NCBI RefSeq assembly: GCF_026914185.1
Contig: NC_070564.1
Location: forward strand, 5,208,001 to 5,272,000
DNA: 64,000 nt
Direction of reading: 5' to 3'
Source of the DNA: Puccinia triticina
Taxonomy: Eukaryota; Basidiomycota; Pucciniomycetes; Pucciniales; Pucciniaceae
Shown piece after piece: positions 1 to 10,326 of the stretch. A program made the position numbers and the translations under genes. Under the pieces are notes generated by a model. It was not told the origin of the DNA. It was given only the letters and a program-made list of their open reading frames with translations, and did not search any database. Position 1 is the stretch's first letter. Each line of letters begins with the position of its first letter.

Positions 1-1214
1 AATAATTTGGTGGTCAACAGCCCAAAAGCCTAAAAATAAAAATAAAAATATTTCTGACTTTTTTCTTTCATCTTCATTCTTCCCAAATCCCTCTGCATAC
101 ACTCCCAATTATCTCATATTTTTCAAAAAAATATCCAGCAAGTTGAACATTTGCTGATAATTTCATCATTTTTATATCTTTTCTTCTACTTGCTGTGTAA
201 TTATAATGTTTTTTCCATCTTTCTCCTTGACACCTGAGCCCTCCTGAGAAAGAAAATGGAGCCTTAATAGTTCTCCTTGTCCCTCAAAAATTAAAAAATG
301 GTGCACCAAAAATTATAGCACACCCACTGTACATAAACCAAGCATCTCCACCGCAGACCCTAAAGTTGGGGGACTAAATCATTTAGCTACCCAAACCCAA
401 TTTAGAGCATTCCCACCGCGGGCCCTGAATTGGGACCCTAGTTGGAATTTTTGAGAATTTACTGCCTCAACCCGACCCATTGGGGGCGCTATTATTGTGA
501 GAGAAGCTCAGAACAAGTGATGATTTACTATTGAAGAGAGGAAGTCAATATAAATACTATCTACACAACCTGTGACATGTGTCACTGTTGAGACTCTTGA
601 CCATGCCACAACAGCTATTTGGGTACAAACTTTAGGGCCAACCTAACTCAACACAAGTCCCCCCTTCTGGGAGGCTTGCTGTGGATGGCTGCAAAGCGGA
701 CCCTGCTGCAGGGACTGACTTGTACTGCACAACACCAAAAATTTGGCTGAGAAAGAAATCATGAATGGCTGGAGGAAAAATACTTAGCATCACCCAGCCT
801 CCCCCTCAGCTCCTGTGGACCTGCCTCAGAGCCAAAATACACTTCTCAACCTCAGCTTTCAAATGGCGCTGGTCTCATTTCTCCAATCCTTACCATTTTT
901 TCTGTGCTACTATTTTTTTTATTTTTAGAAAAAATGCAAACTAAGGATCTACAACCATCATGCCTTGTGGATCTTGGATTCACAAACCTGCAGATATCTG
1001 CAGATCCCAAAGCTGTAGCCACTCAATTTTTGCAGATAGGAAATTCAATCTTGTATATTATCAGAAGATCCTGTTGATTTTTCAACCAGAGAGCCCAAAA
1101 AAGGGGGTTGGAGAAGTGAGAGAAGAAGGATGACAGTGAGATAGGATTTTCTCATTGGAACAGCTCAAAGGCGGAAAAAGAGGGAAAGAACCAGTGGAGG
1201 TTGATCTGTTGTAC
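1..1214. other. Gene-free AT-rich stretch with Harbinger-end-like fragments
   Basis: I see no convincing coding sequence. Two short segments, about 341-375 and 404-428, resemble the terminal inverted repeat of the Harbinger element at 25780 (AGCATCTCCACCGC followed by a 'ggccct..tggggg' motif). No matching right end is visible, so they look like decayed ends of PIF/Harbinger-derived MITEs. Confidence 0.4.
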
Positions 1215-1805
1215 CAATGGTGGGTAGTTATGTTACCAATAACAGTAACATATTAAGCGGTTATTGTTACAGTTACTCATAATAGTGGTGCACTACATTA
1301 TTGCACCACTGCTTGAATCAGTTTTTTCTGCTTTTTACATTATTGGGGCTCATGATGCGCCAGGTAAAAAGCCAATTTTAGCGCCAAAACGGCCCTTGAG
1401 GGCTTGTTATTGAATTATCCAAGCAATAATTATGGTCCTCAAAGTTGAATTTCATGCATGTATAAATGCATAAATCATAAATTCATAAAACTTTGTTTGC
1501 AGGGGATCTCACTAATCTGCTTAAGTAATCTTTGGCTTTCCCAGCCAAAGAATTTTTATGAATTTATGATTTACGCATTTATGCATGGATGAATTCCAAC
1601 TTTGAAAACCATAAATGTAGTGTAACGGCGTCGGAAAAAGACCCGTTACGCTAACCATATGCCACTTAAACAGCCTTTTACTTGTAACTTCACAGGGCAC
1701 AGTGGATAAAGCAGGTAGTCACATTACACAAATAGCGCTGATAATGAAATTTAATGTTACACAAATAGCACTGATAACCCAATGTAACATAACTACCCAC
1801 CGCTG
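1215..1805. mobile_element. hAT-like MITE (591 bp)
   Basis: Ends form a terminal inverted repeat of about 22 bp (left CAATGGTGGGTAGTTATG, right CATAACTACCCACCGCTG) with about two mismatches. The CAG..CTG termini and the GGTGGGTAG core recur at 6505, 12354 and in hAT-A/hAT-B, so this is probably a non-autonomous hAT. Subterminal GTTAC/GTAAC motifs cluster at both ends. No protein is encoded. A second MITE is nested at 1433-1611. I could not find an exact 8-bp target duplication, so the boundaries are good to a few bases only. Confidence 0.6.
1433..1611. mobile_element. TA-flanked foldback MITE (TGGT...ACCA, 179 bp)
   Basis: A near-palindromic element with arms of about 60 bp (TGGTCCTCAAAGTTG at left, its complement at right), flanked by TA on both sides as expected for Tc1/mariner-type insertions. 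A relative with the same TGGT..TTCAAA ends lies at 22632-22788. It is inserted inside the hAT-like MITE at 1215-1805. Confidence 0.6.
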
Positions 1806-1855
1806 CCTCCAGCTTGCAATGTATGCATTGCCATGCCATTGGGTCAAGGTATCAC

Positions 1856-2085
1856 AGGTACACCACCTCTGGTACCGCGGGTACCCACCTAGGCAGTAAA
1901 AGGTGCCTAATTTTGGTCAAAAAAAATCCTGGTACCCGGGTACCAAATGCCATCCTTAATCTCAACTAGAGAATTTCAAAACAGACTTGGCTACCAGTTG
2001 CAACGCCGGTACCTGCACTTTTTTTTTGAGAAAAAAAGGCATCTGGCACTGCATCTGGCACCACCAGGCAGGTACCAGCCGGCTT
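1856..2085. repeat. GGTACC/CCCGGG-rich dispersed repeat
   Basis: This GC-rich stretch contains several GGTACC and GGTACCCGGG-like palindromes separated by poly-T/poly-A. The same word family occurs at 8826-8915, 39106-39165, 54955-55090 and 55378-55495. It probably marks a dispersed repeat family of unknown class. Confidence 0.45.
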
Positions 2086-2815
2086 TTTTGTTTTATCAAA
2101 ACTCACTCCCAAGCCCCAAAGGGGGGCCCTGAAGACTTACTACCCTCTTGATGGCTGGCAGAGACCGGTCATCAAGAAGAGTGTGTTAAGATTCAAGCTC
2201 TTGCCTCAGCTTAAGCTTTTCTGTGGTCTCGCGGATGTCACTCAACCATTAGATAATAATCTCTTCTTCCTCTAGTCCCTCAGACTCCCAAGCTCGCCTC
2301 TTACGTTCAAACCGACAAATGCTAACATCAGCTTCAAAACCGCTCATCTCAACCTCTTGATTCACTCAACTCTTCTCACCCGCAAAGCTCCAACACTCCT
2401 GAATATTTAAACCCAACATCTCTCTTACCTCGTTTCCTTCTCTTGGGGAACTCACTCGACTCGTTTTTGATACATCACTTCACAGTCTCACTTGCTTTAT
2501 TCACATCGCCGTCTGGACTGTTTGTTCCTCCCAAAGACCTTCAAACATTTATCTTCAAAACTCGCCAAAGCCTCAAGATCCTTCACCTCTCCCTCAAACA
2601 AATTTCTTGGTTGTATGTTCCAAAACCCTTTCTCTACTTCTGAGCTCTCCTGTTGACCTCTTTCTTTTTTAGTCTGCTCTTCTGTCTTACTCTCCTCAAA
2701 TATATTGTTTCGTGCTCTTCTCTTTGTTGTTTTTGCCTTCAGGTACTTTCTTCTATCTTTTGTTCTTTTTGTTTTGTCTTATAAATTGCAATCCTTCAGT
2801 TTGATGTTTAACAGA
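2086..2815. other. Non-coding stretch, no gene recognised
   Basis: Pyrimidine-rich, UTR- or LTR-like sequence. Only short open frames occur (for example 66 codons at 2443), with no domain, start context or splice signals that would support a gene. Confidence 0.4.
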
Positions 2816-3270
2816 GTGCACCCCCTTGATGAAATTGAGGGGGGAACACTCCCCTTTACGGCATTGCAAGGAAGATAGAATCCCCTCAATGCCATTGAGG
2901 GGATATGTATTCTAGTCTCTATATATTCCCCTTGGTCATTGAGGGGATGGTGCACTCCCCTCAATGGAATCAAGGGGGTTGTGTACTCCCTTTGATCATG
3001 ATGTAATTGAGAGGAAACACTCCCCTTGTCATTGAGAGGATGGAGTGTGTCCTCTCAATGACATCGAGGGGGGGGGGGGGGGGTGTACTCCTCTCAATGA
3101 CATCAAGGGGAGTACACAACCCCCTTGATCCCATCAAGGAGAGTACACAACACCCTCAATCCCATCAAGGGGAGTTTGTACTCCACTAAATGGCACCAAT
3201 GGGAGTCCATCCCCCTCTGGATGCCATGAAGGGAATGGTTAACTCCTCTTGATGGCATCAAGAAGAGGAA
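2816..3270. repeat. Minisatellite of short palindromes (CCCCTTGATG..CATCAAGGGG)
   Basis: About ten degenerate copies of a 20-25 bp palindrome, with arms like CTCCCCTTGATG and CATCAAGGGGAG, are separated by roughly 10-20 bp spacers such as 'agtacacaac'. One copy carries a run of about 18 G near 3067. Isolated relatives occur at about 4905-4935 and 58450-58560. The array has no coding potential and would form a series of hairpins. Confidence 0.65.
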
Positions 3271-3343
3271 AAACTCCCCTAAAGAACCTGAGAATTTTTA
3301 TTGCAAAGAAACAAAGACCAGAACTAGAAAAAAAAAAGGATTA

Positions 3344-4305
3344 CAGTGCGGGACATCACTTTTGTGCTAGCCCGCGCCTGCAAAAATGTTTTTATTTTTT
3401 GAGACCTATCAGGGTTTACATATATCATGTACAATACACCAAAGAGAAATTTTTGAGCTCTACAGAGCTAGGGGATTCTATAAATATCTTGCCAGCTCTG
3501 TGGCACTGCTCAGAAAAAAGTTTCACTTTTTGGGTGGTTTGGATATGGGACACATGGACTTACAGGCCATAGTATGGCACTATGGAGGTGCATTATGCAT
3601 ATAGAATATGTATTAAGTGTATATTATGCACTTATAGTGGGTTTTGGAGAATTGCAGTACAAAACCAAGGCCTTGTATTCATAGGAAAAGAACAAGTTTC
3701 TTTGAGTTTGGGTCGGAGCTAGGAACTGGCATCTTGTACTTTGAATTTCCACTTTTGAGAATTTGCCTTTTCTTCTGCGCTTGCTCTTCTTTATCCTTTG
3801 AGTACGAGATTGGCCACAAGATCTTCCTGGTAGCTTCGTCAACTTCATCATTTTTGTTGGAGGTTTTGCCATTGCAACACCAATTAAGCATCTGTTGAGC
3901 CTCTTCAGCCATAGCAATTTCTTCTTCTTGATATTTTTCTAAAAGAGGAGTTTTGAATAGACCAAAATTATCCTCATTGTCGCTTTCAATTAAAATAGGG
4001 TTGTCTTTGTCAGCAATAAGGACAACAGGTGGTTTTTGAGGCTGCAAGAAGGGTTTCAGAGGCTTTTTTGGTTGGCTTGAGGAGGATTTTCTTCAAATTA
4101 AGGACTCTTTTCTTTGTCTTTTGATCTGAGCTCTTTGTGCTGTTGTCATAGGCGCCATCTTGCACTTGGACTCGTAATTTTTACACTGGTCACCCCCCTA
4201 ACCCTCCCCACAACCCCTGGGGTATCGGGGGATTTTTGTGAATTTCTCGAGCCCAACATTCTGGACACCCCCAGGGGGCTAGCACAAAATTGGTGTCCCG
4301 CACTG
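3344..4305. mobile_element. Deleted Tc1/mariner-like element (962 bp, TA duplication)
   Basis: Inverted ends CAGTGCGGGAC...GTCCCGCACTG are flanked by TA (3342-3343 and 4306-4307), the usual target duplication of Tc1/mariner/pogo elements. Similarity between the arms continues inward to TTTTGTGCTAGCCC and its complement. Only part of one gene (minus strand, 3679-4158) remains, so the copy cannot be autonomous. Confidence 0.65.
3679..4158 (-). pseudogene. Truncated element-encoded protein, one in-frame stop
   Basis: Reading from an ATG at 4158 gives about 160 codons with one TGA after roughly 21 residues. The frame then stays open to 3679. The product is hydrophilic, with a basic N-terminus, an acidic middle (IESDNEDNFG) and a lysine-rich end. 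No catalytic DDE motif is present. It lies inside the TA-flanked element and is probably the N-terminal remnant of its transposase or an accessory protein. I do not recognise the family. Confidence 0.4.
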
Positions 4306-4307
4306 TA

Positions 4308-4977
4308 GACATGAACAAAAAAGGAAAAGTCACTGTAGCTGATACCCAATAGATTCATGATGAATGTAGACAGACAACTAGAAAAGATTGAAAGGACAAT
4401 GGACACAAGTAGGACACAGGACTATAAAATAGGAAAAAACATAGATCAGTAAAAGAAACATAAGACAATCAAGGATCCAAGTTACAAATGAGAGAGACAG
4501 GTTTTTGTTCTTCATTTCTCACCAAGCTGAAGAGATGATTAGATGACTGCAAATGAGTGATAATCTTTTCTGTTGATTGTTATTGGCTGAAGGAAGTAGG
4601 TTGGTTGATAAGATTTTAGACAATTTTTGGTGTTCAATCATGAATTAGTAGAAGAATGTTTGTTGAAAGAAGGGGAGTGGATTGGTCTGGCAAGTGTTGC
4701 AATTTAAAAAGCGCGGAACAGAGATCTGAGTGTGAGAAATACACTGGTTGAGTTAGGTTTAAGTTGGTGACATTCATGGTTGAGATTTGCACATCTTGTC
4801 TTGCATGATTCAGGTTTCACAACAGCTTTCACTTGAGGAGTTCCGGGAGTGCGCAAAGGAGTGCAAAGGAGTGCGCGGGAGCTTCATCATCCTCTGCCAG
4901 CCATTCAGAGGAGTGATTGATCCCCTCAATGGCCAGCCAAAGGTGGCAATGGGTCGGAGTACCTGGCTCTCTGGCTG
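4308..4977. other. Gene-free spacer
   Basis: AT-rich, with no supported gene. Around 4840-4935 it holds tandem 'gtgcaaaggagtgc' words and one copy of the 'ctcccc..cctcaatgg' palindrome type found at 2816-3270. Confidence 0.35.
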
Positions 4978-4982
4978 GGGAC

Positions 4983-5104
4983 TGTTGGAGTGGTAGCTCG
5001 CAGGATAAATGATTTTATTACATAGTAAGAAAATCATGTAGATGTACTATCTACAAAACACTGTGACAGTTGTCGCAGTCGAGAACTAACTACATGTCAC
5101 AACA
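4983..5104 (-). repeat. Copia 3' LTR (122 bp)
   Basis: Nearly identical to 8695-8816, TG...CA ends, preceded on its own strand by a G-rich polypurine tract. On the plus strand it directly follows the GGGAC target duplication. Confidence 0.85.
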
Positions 5105-5185
5105 TCCCCCCCCTTGACAAGAAACTGGCAACAGATGAAAGAGAGAGAAAAAAAACTGAGTGGATAGGTTGGAAGGACAAAAGAA

Positions 5186-5293
5186 TTATTGACCGTAACC
5201 TTGCACAATCATGCCACACCTCTTGTGCGCTGATTTACCAAGTGCCTTTGTCAAAACGTCGGCAATCTGTTCCTTACCGGGTATCCATGTGAG
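5186..5293 (-). pseudogene. Copia RNase H C-terminal tail
   Basis: Encodes the conserved Copia polyprotein end TWIPGKEQIADVLTKALG followed by a stop near the polypurine tract. It is the authentic 3' end of pol. The frame runs uninterrupted upstream into the captured sequence (through 5446), so the retrotransposon tail is fused in frame with non-retroviral sequence. Confidence 0.75.
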
Positions 5294-6240
5294 ACGGCGC
5301 GAGGAAGACAGGCCAATGTAATTCAGGAAGATGTTGACCCAATCCGAGACCCCGCATGCAAGAAATGTTAAAGAATTAGCCAGCTGGTCGCCATTATTTC
5401 TTTGATTAGCTACAAACGCAACCATCGAGCATATTGTTCTTGCAACCTTGAATAAAATAAGAATCAAATAGAATCAGCATTTCAAATAGAAGATCATAGT
5501 CTTGGATTGAATCAAGAAAAGAAACTTACCATGTAGGCTCGCTTGTTATGGTCAACAGGTGAGTTGACATCAAACTCGTCGTTCGGATCCATGCCATCTC
5601 CTTGGAGGTCGGTTTCGGGGACAGGGTCAGTTTCATCGTCGGAATCTTCTCGGTCGTCATTGGCTGGGCTTTTCGCAGTGAGAAGTTGTTTTTTGAGTTT
5701 GGCATGAATCAGATTGAAGAGGAATGGCATGTCTCCGGTGACTAGTGCCTCGCCGCGATCTTTCTTACACTCGTCAGTGAAAAGGGAAGCTGAGATATTT
5801 TTTGTGTTGTGGTAAGCACCCTCTGGGTAAGCGCCCTTTGGCGGCTTTTGAAAGTTGACTATCCTGCTGGCCTGGATTTTGACAAGATCAAAAATTCAAG
5901 AGAAGTCAGCCAATAATTTGAAGAAAAACAAAGCAGAAAAATAAGAATACAGCACCTCCTCCAGGATAAATTCCTCCCATCACTCTTTTCCTGTTTGTTT
6001 GCGACTGATATAATTGCGGATGGTTTTCAGTAGCCGCAAAGTGGATGGCCATCCAGTTTTGGTTGACCAATACCGTTTCTGAGCAGAAATGAAGATGTCA
6101 TTGCTCTTAAGGAAGGCCTCAACGAACGACTTGGGTGTATAAACCATCTGCGAGATTAGCTTGCATATTGATGTCAGCTTGCTTCGTCCGGTGCAGATGT
6201 TTTTCCGTTTCTTGACAGGTTCACATTGGTGCATTTCCGG
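5294..6240 (-). pseudogene. Captured DUF6589-like gene fragment with introns
   Basis: Inside the Copia element, on the same strand, three exon-like blocks are joined by normal-looking introns. Block A ends at 5956 (donor GTGCTG), block B is 5871-5530 (acceptor ..CCAG, donor GTAAGT) and block C starts at 5446 (acceptor ..CAAG). Translations show motifs such as CKLISQMVYTPKSFVEAFL, ICSMVAFVANQRNNGDQL and LTFLACGVSDWVN. I associate these with basidiomycete DUF6589-type proteins, a family of unknown function abundant in rust genomes. The family call is from memory. The intron structure and the in-frame fusion to the RNase H tail are seen directly. Confidence 0.55.
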
Positions 6241-6504
6241 TATGTCGTGGGAGTGCGATGCCGGGTAGGAGAGGAAGGCGAAGGCGGGGTGAGTTTTGTG
6301 ATGACCCGTTATGACAGAGTGTTATGATGGGAAGTCCAAAATGTCGAAAAAAAGACAAAGAGTATGAAAAAAAGAGAAAAGGTTTCTGCCAGTAAGCGGC
6401 CAAAGGAAATTCCCCAAATACAAAGTTTTGAAAGCTCACTTGGGGATGATGGAGAGGGAGTGGATGAATTCTGAGTTGACAGGATTCACAAGATTATGCT
6501 CAAG

Positions 6505-6924
6505 CAGCGGTGGGCAGATACGTTATCCAAAATTCCGCATTTTTGGTTTGTAAATTTGAATTTTGCACACAAAGGTTCAAGTTATCAGCAAGATTTAAAG
6601 ATCAGGGCTTTTTGTCACTATTATCTTGAATCTCAACAAAAAAAAATCCCATGTTTCTTGAGTAATTTTCTTCTAATCATTGATTACGCAACAGATTTTC
6701 AGTTATCTGTAACTAAGTTACAGATAACTGAAAATCTCTTGCGTAATCAATGATTAGAAGGAAACCACTCTATAAAAATGTGATATTTTTGGCACAAATT
6801 TAAGATAATGGTGTTACAAAGTCCTGATCTTTAAATCTTGCTGATAACTTGAACCTTTGTGTGCAAAATTCAAATTTACAAACCAAAAATGCGGAATTTT
6901 GGATAACGTATCTGCCCACTGCTG
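6505..6924. mobile_element. hAT-like MITE (420 bp)
   Basis: Long inverted repeats of more than 100 bp begin CAGCGGTGGGCAGATACG and end with the complement. GCTCAAG is duplicated at 6498-6504 and 6925-6931. A second inner palindrome (about 6665-6760) forms the loop. No protein is encoded. It is inserted in the captured portion of the Copia element and is therefore younger than the capture. Confidence 0.75.
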
Positions 6925-7022
6925 GCTCAAGTACCTCTGGCCAGGAGGAACAATGAACTTGGCTGAAACTGTGATGGTCATGGCGGAAAAACATCCACCA
7001 CCACCAAAAGTGGTGAATGCTC

Positions 7023-7868
7023 TCACGCCAACATGTGCCAATAAGTCTTCTTTTCGAAAAGAGCCTGGTTCGTGACGTAGAAGTCACGCTCAATGTGATG
7101 GGTCCGTTTGTTTGAGGCGTCTTCACATCCAATTTTGATGGCCGACTGATTGTCGCAAAATATGTTCACAGTGAAATTTGCCCCTATGATGTTGTAGAGA
7201 AGATTCCGGATCCAGAGCGCGTGTCTTGTTGCGTGTCCAAGGGCCATATATTCCACCTGGCAAGTTGAGCTGGCCACCGTGACAAGCCTTCTTGATACCC
7301 ACATGATAGGAGCTCCGTACAGGCGCATAATCACCCCATACGACAATCTTGAGTTTGGTCCTCCCCAGTTGGCTTCAACAAAGCATTCCACTGGCAATTG
7401 GTCTGTCTTTCTCAGTTTGATGTGGAGCGGTGTATCTTTTGAGCTAGAAATATAGCCTAGGAGATGCTTCAGCCCTTTCCAATGGAGTGTTGATGGCTTG
7501 GCGGAGAATCTTGCCAGATAATTAACACTATACGCTATGTTGGGTCGCGTTCCAACTGCCACGTAACTGAGGCTCCCAACAATAGAGAGATAGTCGGAAC
7601 TGTTAATCCCATCTATATCATCTTCTGTGTTGGCTGTGTATCCCTCCGGCAGAGGGCTAGAGTGTAGTGTTGCTTTGTCCCAGCGTTCCGTAAGAATCTT
7701 TGTGATGAGATTGGGTTTGACCATCCTGTCGGTCCTGAGTGGACGACTGGCTTGGCCCTGGTTCGGCGAGGTGAGGCGCAGGTTCTGTGCGGCGCCAGTT
7801 GTTTGCTGAAGATCCGATGTTTTGACCCGCAAGACGAGGTTGGAAGGTCGTTTCCTCCGGCACATCAT
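7023..7868 (-). pseudogene. Copia reverse transcriptase C-terminus and RNase H
   Basis: The 281-codon frame carries Copia hallmarks: a segment like YLSIVGSLSYVAVGTRPNIA after the RT core, the RNase H block SSTCQVEYMALGHATRHALW, and a later FCDNQSAIKI motif. It lacks the catalytic YVDD region of RT, which was deleted together with integrase. The N-terminal portion overlaps the gag-start frame (7657-8118) in another phase, which shows an internal deletion with a frameshift. It breaks off at about 7045, where captured DNA begins. Confidence 0.8.
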
Positions 7869-8118
7869 CCGAGAAAGCCAGGCTTTTGCCCTTATAAGTA
7901 TTGAAGCTTGACGGTCCTTCTGTCTGGCTGTGGTTGGAGGGAAAACGGCCTATTTTGCGTTGGAAGAAGTTGTTAGTCAAGACTTGAGAACCAAGAATGT
8001 TTTTAAGGGTGGGATTCTTGGGGGTGGTGCAATCAATTGTTTGGAGGCCGGGAATCGGGCCCAGGCGGCTCGTCGTTTTGGGGACAAATTGTCCAGGAGG
8101 TAGCTTGTTGTCGGACAT
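7657..8118 (-). pseudogene. Copia gag N-terminal remnant
   Basis: This open frame starts shortly downstream of the 5' LTR and primer-binding site, where gag should begin (MSDNKLPPGQFVPK...). It runs out of frame into the retained pol part. There is no UBN2-type gag core or zinc knuckle, so most of gag is deleted. Confidence 0.5.
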
Positions 8119-8683
8119 GTTTGATTGGTGGGGATGGTTGACAGGATGATTGTAGAACAGAAAAGGGGAAAGAAAAGAAATACGGGGGAAAAAGTGAAAA
8201 ACGGCGGAAGGGAAGGTAGATGTTTGTGGATGATTGGTTGATCCGGGTGCTTGAGGGACAAACTAACTCCACCCGTCTTTTCAGCCGATATTGCAAGACT
8301 TCAATTTTTGTCAAACCTAGTTCTGTCTGTGTGGTTATGGGTAATTAGTCCAACCTAAACGCCTGCAGAGCGTTAGCCACACAGTACAGTCCTATAAGAT
8401 TCTAGCTCTAGCCCCGCTCAGACTCTTAAGCGGTTATTATGGAGTAGGTTGACGTTGAAGATGAGGTCAAGAATGGTCAAGATAAAAGGGAAATGTGGAG
8501 GTTGTCAATTGGTATGAAAATGATTGAGAGAAAAGGGAAAAAAAAATGCTTGCCAGCCGACTACTGTTTCTCGCCCTGAAAGGACTACTGCTTGTCCAGA
8601 AGGGACTACTGGTGATTGACTCGTTGTAGTGCCGGTTACGTGTGATGGTAAAAACAAAAAAAACGAGCTACTCTAGCGAGATA

Positions 8684-8694
8684 GGCTCATAACC
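8684..8694 (-). other. Copia primer-binding site, initiator tRNA-Met half-molecule type
   Basis: On the element strand the first bases after the 5' LTR are GGTTATGAGCC. This is complementary to the anticodon arm of initiator tRNA-Met rather than to a tRNA 3' end. That is the arrangement known for Drosophila copia, which is primed by a cleaved tRNA half. The gag-only Copia at 36981 has a similar site. Confidence 0.6.
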
Positions 8695-8816
8695 TGTTGG
8701 AGTGGTAGCTTGCAGGATAGATGATTTTATTACATAGTAAGAAAATCATGTAGATGTACTATCTACAAAACACTGTGACAGTTGTCGCAGTCAAGAACTA
8801 ACTACATGTCACAACA
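8695..8816 (-). repeat. Copia 5' LTR (122 bp)
   Basis: Partner of the LTR at 4983-5104, differing at about three positions. Flanked outside by GGGAC. Confidence 0.85.
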
Positions 8817-8825
8817 GGGACAAGC

Positions 8826-8915
8826 TGTACCCGGGTTCCGCACCACTTTTTGCCAAAAAACAGGCACCCGGCACTGCTGGGCAGGTGCGGGTGGTGCCAG
8901 GTACCTTTTTACATT
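8826..8915. repeat. GGTACC/CCCGGG-type dispersed repeat fragment
   Basis: Contains 'gtacccgggttccgcacc' and 'gtgccaggtacc'. It belongs to the same word family as 1856-2085 and 54955-55495. The Copia element appears to be inserted at the edge of this repeat. Confidence 0.4.
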
Positions 8916-9045
8916 CTCTAATCCCAACCACCCGCATCCAGGTTGGGTGCAGACTTAGAGATATGAGGGTGGCTAAAGTGGGTGAATAAGGGTTATTTTG
9001 GCCGCAGATTCCATTTCTGAAGTCCATGTGGTGATATCTTGAGAC

Positions 9046-10326
9046 TTATGGTGAGCACAAATAAAAATTTGAATTTTTCCAACTAAAAACACAGGAATAT
9101 GTGCATTCAGAAGCATGGATGTAAGATTGTGGCAAGCACCAGGGTCTTGCAGGCCATGGCTTTGTCCAAAAACTTAAGCACCCTTTGGAGCATTGCATGA
9201 TACATTGGATACAAAGTATCCTCCTTGTTGGCGCGACCCAGCTTTGTGGAAAGCTAGTCCTTGAGCTCCAGGTACTTTGGGAGTACATGGGCACCGGTCG
9301 ACTGGTTTCCCTCCATATGAGATGTAAGTTTAACAAAAACCTAGTTAAAAAAACCAGATACATGTGTTAAAAAAGACCAATCATGTGATTAGAGGAGCAG
9401 TGTACACACCTCAAGCTCGCGGTTGAGATCATCAATCTCCTTCCAGTCACAAGGTCTGAAGAAAACATTGTCAAAATGCCCCGGCTGTTTTGGGCCCTGG
9501 TCTTCCTTAAGCAAGCAATTGATAACTTCCCGCGCATAAATGGCTTTCCGGTGGCTCTGTTACTTGATTTTCCAGCGGATGCCATAGCAGGCAATCAACG
9601 GGGAGACCTTAAAATTCATTTCTTTGGCCACTCGTTCAAAGTTGGCGCGCTGGGCGGCTGATTGAGTTATCTGCTTGATCACAACATCAAGCTTTGAGAT
9701 GAGTTCCTGGAGCTTTGTTGTCTTAGTATGCTCGCCTTGGATAGCCCTTTTCACAATAGGGGGTTTCAAACATGGTGCAGGTCCCAGTTCAGGAACCCCA
9801 TTTCAGGTAAACAAAGTTTCTGCAAAAAGAATTTTCAAATTATTTTGCATGTTTTTTTGGTAAACTTGGGTGCAGGTATGCAGGGTGTGTTGCATTTGTC
9901 CTGATTTCTTCCTGAATTAGGGGTTCCTGCAACAGGACCTGCACCATGTTTGAAACCCCCTAATGTTAGCGGTGCCGGTGGTTACGCCTTGATTCTTATT
10001 GACAGCAGCAGCAGAATCATTGTCAGAAATATTGTTGGCATTGCCGTAGTTGCTTTGCCATTTGTCCTCATCATTGTCTTCAAATTCAGTTGGGTTTGTC
10101 TTTGGACCGGGGGCTAGTTTGACTTCAGGAGCTCCATTGGCTAATTCAGTTTCATCCTCCTGAAGTACCTTTCCGAGGAAAGGGAAGAATCCAAGGACTG
10201 ATTCCTTAGCCTTCCCAGGAGGCAAAGTTTTAAGCAACAACAAATCCAAGCCGGCATTCACGATCAAAGCGAGCTTATGGCAGAAGCACTTAATGTGCAT
10301 GCTGGCTGGGTCTCAAGAGCAAGACC
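9046..10326 (-). pseudogene. hAT-A transposase, C-terminal part
   Basis: Minus-strand reading aligns colinearly with the hAT-B transposase. It runs from MHIKCFCHKLAL through LLLLKTLPPGKAKESVLGF, past an acidic linker, to LYPMYHAML.. and ATILHPCF. It is broken by a stop upstream of MHIKCF, by the TA MITE at 9759-9960, by frameshifts and by a TGA right after HPCF where hAT-B has an arginine codon. The C-terminal hAT dimerisation domain present in hAT-B is absent, so the 3' end is truncated. Confidence 0.65.
9759..9960. mobile_element. TA-flanked MITE, GGGGGTTTCAAA ends (202 bp)
   Basis: Perfect terminal inverted repeat of at least 26 bp (GGGGGTTTCAAACATGGTGC and complement) with TA on each side (9757-9758, 9961-9962). 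It is non-coding and interrupts the hAT-A coding sequence. The Tc1/mariner assignment rests on the TA duplication only. Confidence 0.8.

Larger units (their letters stand above)
4983..8816 (-). mobile_element. Deleted Copia LTR retrotransposon with captured gene fragment
   Basis: Two 122-bp LTRs (4983-5104 and 8695-8816; TG...CA; about 3 differences) flank the unit, and GGGAC is duplicated on both sides (4978-4982, 8817-8821). The element reads on the minus strand. Next to the 5' LTR is a primer-binding site complementary to the initiator tRNA-Met anticodon arm. A polypurine tract (aagggggggga-type, 5105-5118) precedes the 3' LTR. The interior retains the start of gag, the C-terminal RT/RNase H region and the last residues of RNase H. 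Most of gag, protease, integrase and the RT core are missing, and a foreign gene fragment plus a hAT MITE sit inside. Confidence 0.85.

Noticed and set aside
2816..3270. CRISPR-like array
   Set aside because: The genome is eukaryotic, the units are degenerate palindromes rather than identical repeats, the spacers are short and related to one another, and no cas-like gene is present.
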